From the NCBI GenBank assembly GCA_038746605.1, contig JBCDKM010000012.1, forward strand, positions 1 to 64,000: a stretch of DNA of 64,000 bases, in the 5' to 3' direction. The notes below the pieces were generated by a model that was given only the letters and a program-made list of their open reading frames with translations, made no database searches and had not been told where the DNA came from. A program made the translations under genes and the position numbers. This document shows, piece by piece, positions 12,002 through 20,250 of the stretch (positions are counted from its first letter, which is position 1; every line of letters begins with the position of its first letter). The DNA comes from Rubricoccus sp038746605 (GTDB lineage: Bacteria; Bacteroidota; Rhodothermia; Rhodothermales; Rubricoccaceae).

Positions 12002-12045
12002 TGTTGACACAGTCAACATACGATCCAATGTTGACACCGTCAACT
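12002..12045. promoter_or_regulatory. Double TetR-type operator between yiaA-like and tetR genes
   Basis: Two perfect 15-bp palindromes GTTGAC-aca-GTCAAC (12003-12017) and GTTGAC-acc-GTCAAC (12030-12044), centre to centre 27 bp, in the 89-bp divergent region. The size and placement fit dimer sites for the adjacent TetR protein, repressing its own gene and the membrane-protein gene. Minus strand TATGTTGA overlaps the first site and could be the -7 box of the yiaA-like gene. Confidence 0.8.
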
Positions 12046-12064
12046 GGGTTCCCGACCTTTCGGT

Positions 12065-12664
12065 ATGCGTTCCTCTTCCTACCACCACGGCGACCTCCGC
12101 CGTGCCCTCCTCGGTGCCGCCGCGGAGGCTCTCGCCACCGAAGGCGCCGCCGCTCTCACCCTTCGCGGTCTCGCTGCCCGTGTGGGCGTCTCGCGGTCTG
12201 CGCCGTATCGCCACTTCGAGACGAAGGAGGCGCTGCTCGCCGCCGTCGCGGCCGAGGGGTTCGAGCGGCTCGCCACGGCGGTTCAGACGGCGCGGCAGAA
12301 CGTGGCGACCTCAGACGAGACGTTCGTCGCACTCGCGAAAGCCTATGTCGCATTCGCGCGGGCGCACCCGTCCCACTACCGGCTCATGTATGGCCGCGAG
12401 GCGCTCTCGCGGCAGGACCACCCGGCCCTCCAGGACGCCGCCGACGGGCTCTATGACGCGCTCACCGCCGCGATCACCGAAGCACAGGCAGCTGGACTCG
12501 TTCGATCCGGTGAGGTGGCGCCGCTCGTCGGCATCGCGTGGGCGCTGGTACACGGCCTCGCGATGCTGCTCGTGGAGGGTCAGATGGAGCCGCCCGCCTC
12601 GGACGACACCCTCGCGGAACTAGCAGCGCGAACGCTCCTCCGCGGCCTCTCCCCCGCCGACTGA
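12065..12664 (+). CDS. TetR/AcrR family transcriptional regulator
   Basis: 199 residues. N-terminal helix-turn-helix at about 5-52: HHGDLRRALLGAAAEALATE, LTLRGLAARVGVS, APYRHFETKEALLAAVAAEGF, the classical TetR signature. The C-terminal part (RLMYGREALS, a helix with LVGIAWALVHGLAMLLVEGQ) is the TetR C-terminal fold of the WHG type. Likely a repressor released by a small hydrophobic ligand. Divergent from the YiaA-like gene, with two palindromic operators 20 and 47 nt upstream of the ATG. Its stop is 3 bp from the stop of the convergent secreted-protein gene. Confidence 0.92.
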   Translation: MRSSSYHHGDLRRALLGAAAEALATEGAAALTLRGLAARVGVSRSAPYRHFETKEALLAAVAAEGFERLATAVQTARQNVATSDETFVALAKAYVAFARAHPSHYRLMYGREALSRQDHPALQDAADGLYDALTAAITEAQAAGLVRSGEVAPLVGIAWALVHGLAMLLVEGQMEPPASDDTLAELAARTLLRGLSPAD

Positions 12665-12667
12665 CCG

Positions 12668-14233
12668 TCAGCGGACCACCGTGACACGCTGCGTGACCGC
12701 GCCCGCCTCGGTGCCGAGGCGGAGGAGGTAGACGCCCGGCGCGAGGCCGGACGGGAGCGCTACGCCGTGTTCTCCTGCGGCCTGTGCGCCCTCGATGAGC
12801 ACCGCCAGTTCACGGCCACGAGCGTCCACGAGGCTCAGGCGGACGACCTGGGGCGTATCGAGAGCGTAGACGACCTGGGCGCCACCGCGCATGGGGTTCG
12901 GCACCGGAGCGTCCAGCGCGATCCCCGCGATGGGGTCTCGCTCCGTGCCCACGACAAACGTGCGTCCTTCCACGGCGCCCGAGTCACAGGCATCCCCGTT
13001 GCGATCCGAGATGTTGGTCTCGTCCACCTCACGGATGCTTCCGCGCTGGTCGGCGGGGAAACCCGGACACACGCCCGCATCCAGCACCGGAGAGTTGGCG
13101 CGCGGCAGATGCGTGCGCATTGGACCGCCGTTGTCGCGAAGGCCCGCGAGGAGCGCATCGAGAGGCATGGCTTCGTTGCCCACCTTGTCGCCGCCCGCGT
13201 TGGGCTCTCCGAGCGGGAATTCGTCGTCGAAGAAGCCGTTGATGCCGATGACGTTGCCGCCGTTGGAGGTTGTGTTGTTGTTGCCGAGTGAGAGGTCGTT
13301 CCACTCGCCACTCCCCCGCTCTGCCGTGTTGCCCGCCACGATGGTGCTCTCCATCGTGAGTGGCGCGCTGAACGAGACGCCACCGCCCGCGGATGCCGTG
13401 CCGGTGATGCTATTGCCAACGATGGTGGACGCGCGAATGATGCTCGTCCCGTTGGACCCAACCTGAGCGATTCCGCCTCCGCCGCCCGCTGCGGAGTTGC
13501 CACTCACTGTGCTCTGCTCCAGCACGAACGTGGCCTCCGGCAGAGCGAAGAACCCGACGAGGATGCCACCGCCGCCCGACTGCAACGCCCGGTTGTTCGC
13601 GATGGTCGAGTTTCGAATCGTCGCTGAGCCGCTGTTGCCGAGCCGGATGCCACCGCCGCCCGCGAAGTTCTGCACCTCGTTGTCCGATACGTTGACGCGG
13701 TTCATCTCACACATCCCCTCGGGGCCGGTGAAGATGCCTCCGCCTGCGTTTTCCGCCACGTTGCGGACCACCGCGAGGTTCTCGAAGACGCAGTCGTCCT
13801 GAAACCCGACCAGGATGCCGCCCCCCGCGGAGGCCATCCCTCGCGTGATGGTCAGCCCTCGAAGGGTGTGGGTCTGCTGGAGACCGTTGCTGTCGAGTTC
13901 GAAGATGCGGTGCTGCCCTCTGCCATCGATGGTGACGCCGTCCGCGAGACCCGTCGGCCCCTCCAGCGAGATGGACTCTGTCACCGCCGGTAGGTCCTCT
14001 TGCAGCGCGATGGTAGAACCGGGCGCCACGCTGATGACGATGGCGTCCGCCCCCGAGCCTGCCGCGCATTCGCCGGGCGTCGCGCCGCTGGCCGTGTCCG
14101 TGTTGGCCGCGCGGAGGGCCTCGCGAAGCGTGCAGTTCCCCTCGTCGCCGAGGACATCGTTCGTGGAGTTGACCACGATCTGAGCGCTGGCGGGGAGCGC
14201 GAGGAAGAGAACGAGGACAGTCGCGAGGCGCAT
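12668..14233 (-). CDS. CSLREA / choice-of-anchor Q secreted protein with T9SS tail
   Basis: 521 residues from ATG 14233. Signal peptide about 1-18 (ending ASAQ), immediately followed by the CSLREA-type motif (VVNSTNDVLGDEGNCTLREA, then ANTD). The middle is a right-handed beta-helix rich in GGGI repeats, with the choice-of-anchor Q ending (NSPVLDAG, then CPGFPADQRG). Last ~80 residues are a type A sorting tail (VPNPMRGGAQ, LSLVDARGREL, LAPGVYLLRLG, VTQRVTVVR). Secreted or surface anchored via T9SS. The tail contains LGTEAG, encoded by a copy of the 20-bp palindrome seen between genes (12703-12722). Confidence 0.88.
   Translation of the reverse strand: MRLATVLVLFLALPASAQIVVNSTNDVLGDEGNCTLREALRAANTDTASGATPGECAAGSGADAIVISVAPGSTIALQEDLPAVTESISLEGPTGLADGVTIDGRGQHRIFELDSNGLQQTHTLRGLTITRGMASAGGGILVGFQDDCVFENLAVVRNVAENAGGGIFTGPEGMCEMNRVNVSDNEVQNFAGGGGIRLGNSGSATIRNSTIANNRALQSGGGGILVGFFALPEATFVLEQSTVSGNSAAGGGGGIAQVGSNGTSIIRASTIVGNSITGTASAGGGVSFSAPLTMESTIVAGNTAERGSGEWNDLSLGNNNTTSNGGNVIGINGFFDDEFPLGEPNAGGDKVGNEAMPLDALLAGLRDNGGPMRTHLPRANSPVLDAGVCPGFPADQRGSIREVDETNISDRNGDACDSGAVEGRTFVVGTERDPIAGIALDAPVPNPMRGGAQVVYALDTPQVVRLSLVDARGRELAVLIEGAQAAGEHGVALPSGLAPGVYLLRLGTEAGAVTQRVTVVR
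12703..12722. repeat. Short-class palindrome inside a coding region
   Basis: A perfect-arm CCGCCTCGG-TG-CCGAGGCGG copy lies within the last 20 codons of the gene at 12668-14233 and is translated as part of RLGTEAG. The sister sorting tails have VEAPGG at this place. Confidence 0.75.
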
Positions 14234-14294
14234 GGGATCGGAGGAGGGGGCCACCTCCACATGCGCCAAACGCTCTGGCGAGAGACCACCTCGC

Positions 14295-14314
14295 CCGCCT
14301 CGGGGCCGAGGCGG
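14295..14314. repeat. Short-class (20 bp) CCGCCTCGG palindrome
   Basis: CCGCCTCGG-GG-CCGAGGCGG, upstream of the ATG at 14233 and downstream of the Dps hairpin. Confidence 0.7.
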
Positions 14315-14342
14315 ACCCACCCGGCGGACCCACCCGAACGAG

Positions 14343-14375
14343 CGTCGGCCGGTACCTCGGAGGCACCGGCCGACG
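14343..14375 (-). terminator. Hairpin downstream of the Dps-like gene
   Basis: Perfect 11-bp stem CGTCGGCCGGT / ACCGGCCGACG with an 11-nt loop, 27 nt beyond the stop at 14403. No long T-tract. Confidence 0.55.
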
Positions 14376-14402
14376 GTATCGTGCGGAAATGAGACGGGCG
14401 CG

Positions 14403-15038
14403 TTACCCGATCGCTTCGAGGACCGGGTCCTCGTGGACCTCGTCCGCCTCAGCGGTCAGGCCAACCTCCAGCGTGTCCGCCTCCAGGAAGTGCTCCAGGT
14501 GATGGGCGCGGTCCTCGGCACGGAGGAGCACGGCCTCCAGGAGACTCTTCGAGCCGAAGTCGCCGTGCTCCAGCGCGAGGCGAACGGACTCGCGGAGCTT
14601 CTGGCAGACTCGCTTCTCGCATAAGATGTCCAGCTCCAGCATCTGGCGGACGCGGTACTGGCCCTCGGGCTCGTGCTGGATGTAGGCCAGCCTCTCCTGT
14701 TCACTCGGGCTGCAGGTCGGTATGCCACCGAGGACGGTCATCCGCTCCGCGATCTTGTCCAGGTCGGCGTGGACCTGATTGTAGTACTCCTCCAGGTGGA
14801 GGTGAATGTCGCGGAACTGCGGGCCGACGACCAGCCAGTGATGCTTGTGATACTGGTGATAGAGGACGCCGTACGTCGCGAGGTGGGTATCGAGGGACTT
14901 TGCGATGGCGCGGGCGCCCTCGTCACTGAGACCGACGGGGTTGCCCTCGTTCTCGTCTACCGTGTGGAGTGGGTCAGAGCCCATCGAGGCTTTATCGAGA
15001 GAGCCGGAGGCGTTGTCGGCGAGGGTCGGGCGGTTCAT
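14403..15038 (-). CDS. Dps-like ferritin (DNA starvation/stationary phase protection)
   Basis: 211 residues from ATG 15038. The ferroxidase motif is clear: YHQYHKHHWLVVGPQFRDIH, LEEYYNQVHADLDKIAERM, TVLGG. Dps proteins are 12-subunit cages that oxidise and store iron and can bind DNA. This one is longer than a typical Dps (about 160-180): it has a ~45-residue N-terminal extension and an acidic C-terminal tail (LTAEADEVHEDPVLEAIG). The C-terminal helix region has extra Cys residues (DILCEKRVCQK). Cytoplasmic. A further upstream start (15104) exists but adds no homologous sequence. Confidence 0.88.
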   Translation of the reverse strand: MNRPTLADNASGSLDKASMGSDPLHTVDENEGNPVGLSDEGARAIAKSLDTHLATYGVLYHQYHKHHWLVVGPQFRDIHLHLEEYYNQVHADLDKIAERMTVLGGIPTCSPSEQERLAYIQHEPEGQYRVRQMLELDILCEKRVCQKLRESVRLALEHGDFGSKSLLEAVLLRAEDRAHHLEHFLEADTLEVGLTAEADEVHEDPVLEAIG

Positions 15039-15142
15039 GCCGGGAGGTGTCTGGTGAGAAGGAAGAGACTCACGCGAGGGCGCTCCGGGCGGTTCCTCTC
15101 GCACGCCGTCTCGCCCGGCCTTTCATGTGCTCCCTGGAACGA

Positions 15143-15179
15143 GTTCGCCCCGCTGGCAGCAGGCAGCAGCGGGGCGAAC
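15143..15179 (-). terminator. Hairpin terminator of the gene at 15199-16680
   Basis: Perfect 12-bp stem GTTCGCCCCGCT / AGCGGGGCGAAC with a 13-nt loop, 19 nt beyond the stop codon. Confidence 0.65.
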
Positions 15180-15198
15180 GAGGGGGCATCTGACGGGC

Positions 15199-16680
15199 CT
15201 AGCGCACGACCGTCATCCGGCGCGTTGCGATGCCTCCGGGCGCCTCGATGCGGATGCTGTACGCCCCCAGCGCGAGGGCCTCCAGCGGTACGGCCATCTC
15301 GTGCTGACCCGCCGAAAGCGCCTGAGTCGCACGTGCCACTTCGCGTCCCAGGGCGTCGATGACCACGAGGCGAACCTCGCCGGGTGCATCCAGAGAGACC
15401 ACGAGGCGGGCCACCTCGGTCGCCGGGTTCGGCACGATCTGGCCTACGCCCGAAGCCTCGGGCCCCTCCTCCCCTGCGACCGGTGGGGGCGTGTACTTCC
15501 AGAGCTCCTGCCCGTTGACACCATCGGTGGCGCCGAAGTAGATCTCTCCCTCGAACACGACCGCGTCAACGGGGTCAGAGGAGCCCGCTGGGTGGATATC
15601 GGTCACGCGCGAGACGATCCCCGAGGCAGAGTCGTATTGCCAGAGTTCGCGTCCGCTGGCGTCCGCGTTGGCGGCGAAGAAGAGAACGCCGTCGAGATCT
15701 GCGAGTGGCAGGGGGCGCCGATCGTCGTCCCCGGTTCCAGGAGCTAGTTCCGCGACAAACTCCGTTACGCCCGTCGCGGGACGGTGGCGCCACAGATCGT
15801 CCGCGCCGTCTGCGCTCCCCGCGAAGAAGTAGAGGTCGTCACCGAGGAGGTAGAGTTCATCCGGTCGCCAGTCTTCGCCTTCCCCCACCGGGATGTCGGC
15901 GAGTTTCGTCGCGGTATCCGTGGCGGGGTCGTAGGTCCAGAGCTGGTCCCAGGGCGAGTCGCCGGCGCTCTTGGCGAAGAAGTAGAGGGCGCCATCGTAC
16001 GCGAGGATGTGGCGTGGCTCGGAGCTCGGCTCGCCTCGCACGAGGTTCACGACGACCGTGCTCGTGTCCATCACCGGATCGTAGCGCCAGAGTTCATCAC
16101 CGATGCCGTCCTCGAAGGCGCGGAAGTAGAGGAAGTCGCCCAGCGGCACGAGGTCGATGGGTCCGGCCGAGCCATCGTCCCGGATCTCCGGTGTCTGCTC
16201 CGTGACGCCTGTCTCCGGGTCGTAGCGCCAGAGCTCTTTGAGGTTCTCCACTGTGAGCGCCTGGAAATACAGGTCTCCGTCGAAGACGACCAGGTCGGTC
16301 GGGTCTCCCGGGTCCGGCCCGGGCGCGATGTCCGCGACGACTTCGGCCTCGTCCGTGGCTGGATCGAAGCGCCAGAGTTCGCGGCCGTTGGCGTCGTTGT
16401 TGCCGTTGAAGTAGAGGAGCCCATCGAGCTCCACCATCCCGTTCGGTTTGAGCGACTGGGCGCGGAGGTTCGTGACCCCTTCGGCGATATCGGTTGACGG
16501 GAAGTAGCGCCAGAGCTCGACCCCTCCAAACGCCTTACCGGAGAAGTAGATGGTCCCGTCGAAGACGTAGAGTTCACTCACCTGGCCGTCGTCGGCGCCC
16601 TCATCCACATCGGCGACGAGCATCGGCTGGGCGAGGGCCGGGGCGGACACGAGAAGCGCGAGGAGTGACAAGACGCGCAT
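15199..16680 (-). CDS. ELW-repeat beta-propeller secreted protein with T9SS tail
   Basis: 493 residues from ATG 16680 (signal peptide about 1-17, ending ALAQ; promoter box 26 nt upstream). Eight ELW-type repeats: VELWRY, RELWRF, KELWRY, DELWRY, DQLWTY, DDLWRH, RELWQY, QELWKY, each preceded by a YFxA/YFSG beta strand. This is the ELWxxDGT-repeat family, expected to fold as a beta-propeller. The C-terminal ~75 residues form a type A sorting tail (VPNPATEVARLVVSL, VIDALGREV, IRIEAPGGIATRRMTVVR). Exported by T9SS; ligand unknown. Paralogue of the propeller region of the next gene (16906-19527). Confidence 0.87.
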   Translation of the reverse strand: MRVLSLLALLVSAPALAQPMLVADVDEGADDGQVSELYVFDGTIYFSGKAFGGVELWRYFPSTDIAEGVTNLRAQSLKPNGMVELDGLLYFNGNNDANGRELWRFDPATDEAEVVADIAPGPDPGDPTDLVVFDGDLYFQALTVENLKELWRYDPETGVTEQTPEIRDDGSAGPIDLVPLGDFLYFRAFEDGIGDELWRYDPVMDTSTVVVNLVRGEPSSEPRHILAYDGALYFFAKSAGDSPWDQLWTYDPATDTATKLADIPVGEGEDWRPDELYLLGDDLYFFAGSADGADDLWRHRPATGVTEFVAELAPGTGDDDRRPLPLADLDGVLFFAANADASGRELWQYDSASGIVSRVTDIHPAGSSDPVDAVVFEGEIYFGATDGVNGQELWKYTPPPVAGEEGPEASGVGQIVPNPATEVARLVVSLDAPGEVRLVVIDALGREVARATQALSAGQHEMAVPLEALALGAYSIRIEAPGGIATRRMTVVR

Positions 16681-16706
16681 AGATGCGGGCGGTGTGGTGG
16701 GGAAGG

Positions 16707-16714
16707 CGAAAGTA
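16707..16714 (-). promoter_or_regulatory. Putative -7 promoter box of the gene at 15199-16680
   Basis: Minus strand TACTTTCG, 26 nt before the ATG at 16680. Confidence 0.55.
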
Positions 16715-16862
16715 GCGTCCTCGCGCGCCGATCTGAGGACGAGGATGGGCTTCGTCCATTCAAAAGCGCTTCCAGGTATCGGAACATCCCCGAAGGGGCC
16801 CCTTCTCATCTGAACCTCACCTCAATCTCAGGTCTCACATAGCGCCGGAGGCGGGTCTCCGT

Positions 16863-16896
16863 CCGCCTCGGCACCTCCGTGGACATACCGAGGCGG
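16863..16896. repeat. Long-class (34 bp) CCGCCTCGG inverted repeat
   Basis: Perfect 9-bp arms around a 16-bp centre containing CTCCGTGGACAT. It lies 9 nt beyond the stop of the gene at 16906-19527. Confidence 0.75.
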
Positions 16897-16905
16897 ACGT
16901 ATTCG

Positions 16906-19527
16906 CTACCGCACGACCGTCAGTCGCCGCACCGCAGTCCCACCAGGCGCCTCGACACGCACCACGTATGCCCCAGGCGCGAGATCGCCAACCGGAACCA
17001 CCAGTTGCACTGTGACCGCTGGGCTCTCCGTCCGCGATGAGACGACCTCACGGCCCAGCGCGTCGTAGACGCGGAGCGTGACCGCGCCCGCCTCGGCGAG
17101 TGTCACCGCGAGGCGAGCACTCCCATGCGTCGGGTTCGGACGGGCCTCGCCGACGGTGAACGCGAGAGCGCCAGAGGCATCCTGGTCGGCGGGCGTCAGG
17201 ACGAGCATGAAGCGGGCGCTTCCCGCCTTCGACGCGGATACCTCCAGGGCACGTGGCAGAGGGGGGCCGTTGGGGAGTCTGGCTGCCTCGGCGCGAAGAC
17301 GGAGGGAAACGGAGCCCGGCGTGGTGAGGTCGTGCGTGGCGCCGGTCTGGCGGTCTTCGAGCGTGGCGGTCCACCCCGTCGGAAGGGTGGCATCGCCCCA
17401 GACCAGGGTCGCTCTCGCCTCGGAGGCACCGACAGCCTCAGCGTACAATGGGATCTCGGTTTCTCCAACGAGGTCGCGGGGAAGCGCCGCGAGCGCGAAG
17501 GCATCGGTACCGGCAACGGTGTAGAGGCGGAACGCACTCGCGCCAGGAGCCCCTTCCAACCGACGAGCATCGAGCGGGTCGGTGCCGAGCGCAGCGCCCT
17601 CGCGGAAGGTCAGGAAGGCGGCCGTCTCGCGCGCCTGACCGTCCACTGTGCCTACCAGGCGGAGGCTGAGCGACGGGGTGGGCACCTTGCCTCGGATCGA
17701 GCCCGCTCCCCCCGTCTTCGCGCTCTCCGTGACTGTCAGCACAGCGCCGGACGAAAGCGCCTCGACGGTGAAGGCTTGCCCGGCCGCGATGATGCCATTC
17801 TCCAGGTCCCCGGTCGTGCCGTCCCAGGTGCGGTAATCGCCGCCGTTGTAGTTGGGGTCATAGACGTAGACTGTGGGGGCCACGTCGGTCTTGGTCCAGC
17901 TCGGGTCGTCCCAGTCGATGGCGTCATCGTAAGGGTTGCCGACGAGGTTGAAGCCCGGAGTGGGAGACGTGGCGGTGCGAGTGATCGGAAACGTGAAGGG
18001 GCCTGTAACTGGCGTGCCCCCCTCGGTGCGGAGTCTCTTCGGGAAACCGCCCTGGAGGCTGGCTGTCGTCGGATCATCGTCCTCGTAGACATACACCCAC
18101 ATCCCCTGGCCGGGGCTCACGCTCGTCTCGCGGAGAGGTGGCACGAAGGCCGCTGTCGCCTCCTCGTAGAGGAAGACCGTCGCGAGGCCCCGCCGGTTGC
18201 GCTGGTCGCGGTCGGCGCCCTTGTAGCCTGCCGTCCAGAGGTTCGTGAGAAAGCCGGGGCCACGCCCACCGAGCGGGAGGTCTGCCACGGGGAGGGCGAG
18301 CGTGCGGAAGCCCTCAACGCCCGTCAGGAGGTACGGCGGCTGGTAGCGCCAGAGTTCGCGGCCGTTCGCGCCGTCATCGGCGGAGAAGTAGAGAGCGTCG
18401 TCATGGACGATGCCCCATTCCGGGTCGGAAGAGCCCGCACCTGGGGCGAGATCAGCCACGCGTGAGGTCACGCCCGAGGCGGTGTCGTGCTGCCAGAGCT
18501 CGCGGCCGTCGGCGTCGGCGCTGGCGGCGAAGTAGAGCACGCCTGCAATCGCGCCTAGTATCTCAGGCGAACGGGCGTCTGAGCCGGATGGGAGGTCGGC
18601 CTCGAGGATGGCCGTTCCAGTGCCCGGATCGTAGCGCCACAGATCGTCGGCACCATCCGCGCTCCCAGCGAAGAAGTAGAGCGCGCCGCCTACCTCCACC
18701 AGGCCACCCGAGGCCCAGTCCGGCCCAGAGCCTGGTGGGAGATCGGCCACCTTCGAGGCCGTGTCTGCCACAGGATCGAACGCCCACAGTTGCTCCCAGG
18801 GACCGTTGCCTGGGCTTCGCGCGAAGAAGTACAAGAGGCCATCGAGCACCAGAGGTGCTCTCGGCTCGCTGTTCGGTGGCCCCGGGACGATGTCCGCCGC
18901 GAGCGTGTTCGTGTTCGTGACCGGATCGTAGCGCCACAGTTCGTCCCCCACCGGATCGTCGTAGGCGCGGAAATAAAGCTGCCCGTCGAAGCCGATCAGT
19001 TCGATGGGGCCAGACGAACCGGGATCGCGTATCTCGGGCGTCTGGACGGTCGTGCCCGCTCCCGGGTCGTGCCGCCACAGCTCCTTCAGACTGCCCGGCG
19101 TGACCGCGCGGAAGTAGAGGTCGCCGTCGAATGCCGCGAGGAAGTTGGGCGTAGAGGAATCCGTCCCTGACGCGATATCCGCCACGAGCCCGTAGGCATT
19201 CGAGACCGGGTCGTAGCTCCACAGTTCGCGTCCGTGCGTCGCGTCTGAGCCCTGGAAGAAGAGGACGCCGTCCACGTCGGTGAGATAGGTCGGCTTGAGC
19301 GACTCCCCGATCAGGTTCGTGACGCGCTCGGCCGTTTCCGTGTCTGGGTCGAAACGCCAGAGTTCGGTTCCGCCAGCGGCCTTGGCAGAGAAGTACACGT
19401 CACCGTCGAACACTGCCAGCTCGGTGACGCGCCCACTCGCACTTCCTGCGTTGATGTCCGCGACGAGGACGGGCTGCGCGACGCAGGGCAGGGCGACGAG
19501 TGCCGCGAGGAGGAAACCGGACCGCAT
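16906..19527 (-). CDS. ELW-repeat propeller plus shared C-terminal module, T9SS tail
   Basis: 873 residues from ATG 19527 (signal peptide about 1-17, ending VAQ; promoter box 23 nt upstream). Residues about 20-395 hold eight ELW repeats (TELWRF, RELWSY, KELWRH, DELWRY, EQLWAF, DDLWRY, RELWQH, RELWRY). From about residue 400 a region shared with the genes at 19640, 24170 and 53577 begins: EGFRTLALP, LWTAGYKGADRDQRNRRG, FLYEE, GQGMWVYVYEDD, FNLVGNPYDDAIDWDD, YVYDPNYNGGDYRTWDGTTG. The end is a type A sorting tail (RPNPTHGSARLAVTL, VYDALGREVVSS, LAPGAYVVRVEAPGG). Exported surface protein; the shared module is not a domain I can name. Confidence 0.87.
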   Translation of the reverse strand: MRSGFLLAALVALPCVAQPVLVADINAGSASGRVTELAVFDGDVYFSAKAAGGTELWRFDPDTETAERVTNLIGESLKPTYLTDVDGVLFFQGSDATHGRELWSYDPVSNAYGLVADIASGTDSSTPNFLAAFDGDLYFRAVTPGSLKELWRHDPGAGTTVQTPEIRDPGSSGPIELIGFDGQLYFRAYDDPVGDELWRYDPVTNTNTLAADIVPGPPNSEPRAPLVLDGLLYFFARSPGNGPWEQLWAFDPVADTASKVADLPPGSGPDWASGGLVEVGGALYFFAGSADGADDLWRYDPGTGTAILEADLPSGSDARSPEILGAIAGVLYFAASADADGRELWQHDTASGVTSRVADLAPGAGSSDPEWGIVHDDALYFSADDGANGRELWRYQPPYLLTGVEGFRTLALPVADLPLGGRGPGFLTNLWTAGYKGADRDQRNRRGLATVFLYEEATAAFVPPLRETSVSPGQGMWVYVYEDDDPTTASLQGGFPKRLRTEGGTPVTGPFTFPITRTATSPTPGFNLVGNPYDDAIDWDDPSWTKTDVAPTVYVYDPNYNGGDYRTWDGTTGDLENGIIAAGQAFTVEALSSGAVLTVTESAKTGGAGSIRGKVPTPSLSLRLVGTVDGQARETAAFLTFREGAALGTDPLDARRLEGAPGASAFRLYTVAGTDAFALAALPRDLVGETEIPLYAEAVGASEARATLVWGDATLPTGWTATLEDRQTGATHDLTTPGSVSLRLRAEAARLPNGPPLPRALEVSASKAGSARFMLVLTPADQDASGALAFTVGEARPNPTHGSARLAVTLAEAGAVTLRVYDALGREVVSSRTESPAVTVQLVVPVGDLAPGAYVVRVEAPGGTAVRRLTVVR

Positions 19528-19550
19528 CGGTGTGGAAGATGTGTGCGGGC

Positions 19551-19558
19551 CGAAGGTA
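19551..19558 (-). promoter_or_regulatory. Putative -7 promoter box of the gene at 16906-19527
   Basis: Minus strand TACCTTCG, 23 nt before the ATG at 19527. Confidence 0.55.
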
Positions 19559-19596
19559 GAGCGTGCGCTCCTTCCCTGTCGCACAAACCACTCGGT

Positions 19597-19630
19597 CCGC
19601 CTCGGCACGCTCGTGGACATGCCGAGGCGG
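19597..19630. repeat. Long-class (34 bp) CCGCCTCGG inverted repeat
   Basis: Perfect 9-bp arms around a 16-bp centre (CGTGGACAT core), 9 nt beyond the stop of the gene at 19640-23992. Confidence 0.75.
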
Positions 19631-19639
19631 ACAGGCTCT

Positions 19640-20250
19640 CTACCGCACGACCGTCAGCCGCCGCGTCGCCGTGCCTCCCGGCGCCTCCACCCGCACGACG
19701 TACGCACCCGGCGCGAGGCCAGCGACCGGCAGCGACAGATCCTGAGCACCCGCCGGGCTCTCCGTCCGCGACGAGACGACCTCGCGACCCAGCGCGTCGA
19801 ACACACGCACCGACACCGTGCCCGCCTCGGCGAGCGTGACCCCGAGGCGGGCCGTCCCGCGCGTCGGGTTCGGGATCGTCTCGCTGACTGAGAACGTCGC
19901 AGCGTCCTGACCGGCGAAGACCTCCGGCGTGAGCACCAGCGTGAAGCGCGTGCTCTGCGTCTTGTGCGCAGCCACCTGGAGAGGACGAGCCTGCGGCACC
20001 GGGGGCGGCGCGAGCGGATCGCGTGTCTTGGCGCTCTCCACGCGGTCGGCAGCCGTGACGGTGAGCGCGTCTTGAGCCCCGAGGCGGAGGACGACCTGCC
20101 CCGCCTCGGTGAGGTCGTGGGCCTGGCCGGTCTGGCGGTCGTTCAGCGTGACGGTCCAGCCGGTCGGGAGCGCGGCGGCATCCCAGGCGAGCGTCGCGAG
20201 GGCGTCGGCGGCTTCGCCGGAGGCCAGTGCCTCCGCGTGGAGGGGGACCT
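19640..20250 (-). repeat. Direct repeat copy A (3' end of secreted-protein gene)
   Basis: Aligns without net length change to 24170-24780 (offset 4530), with roughly nine of ten bases matching by eye. It encodes the last ~200 residues, including the sorting tail. Confidence 0.8.
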
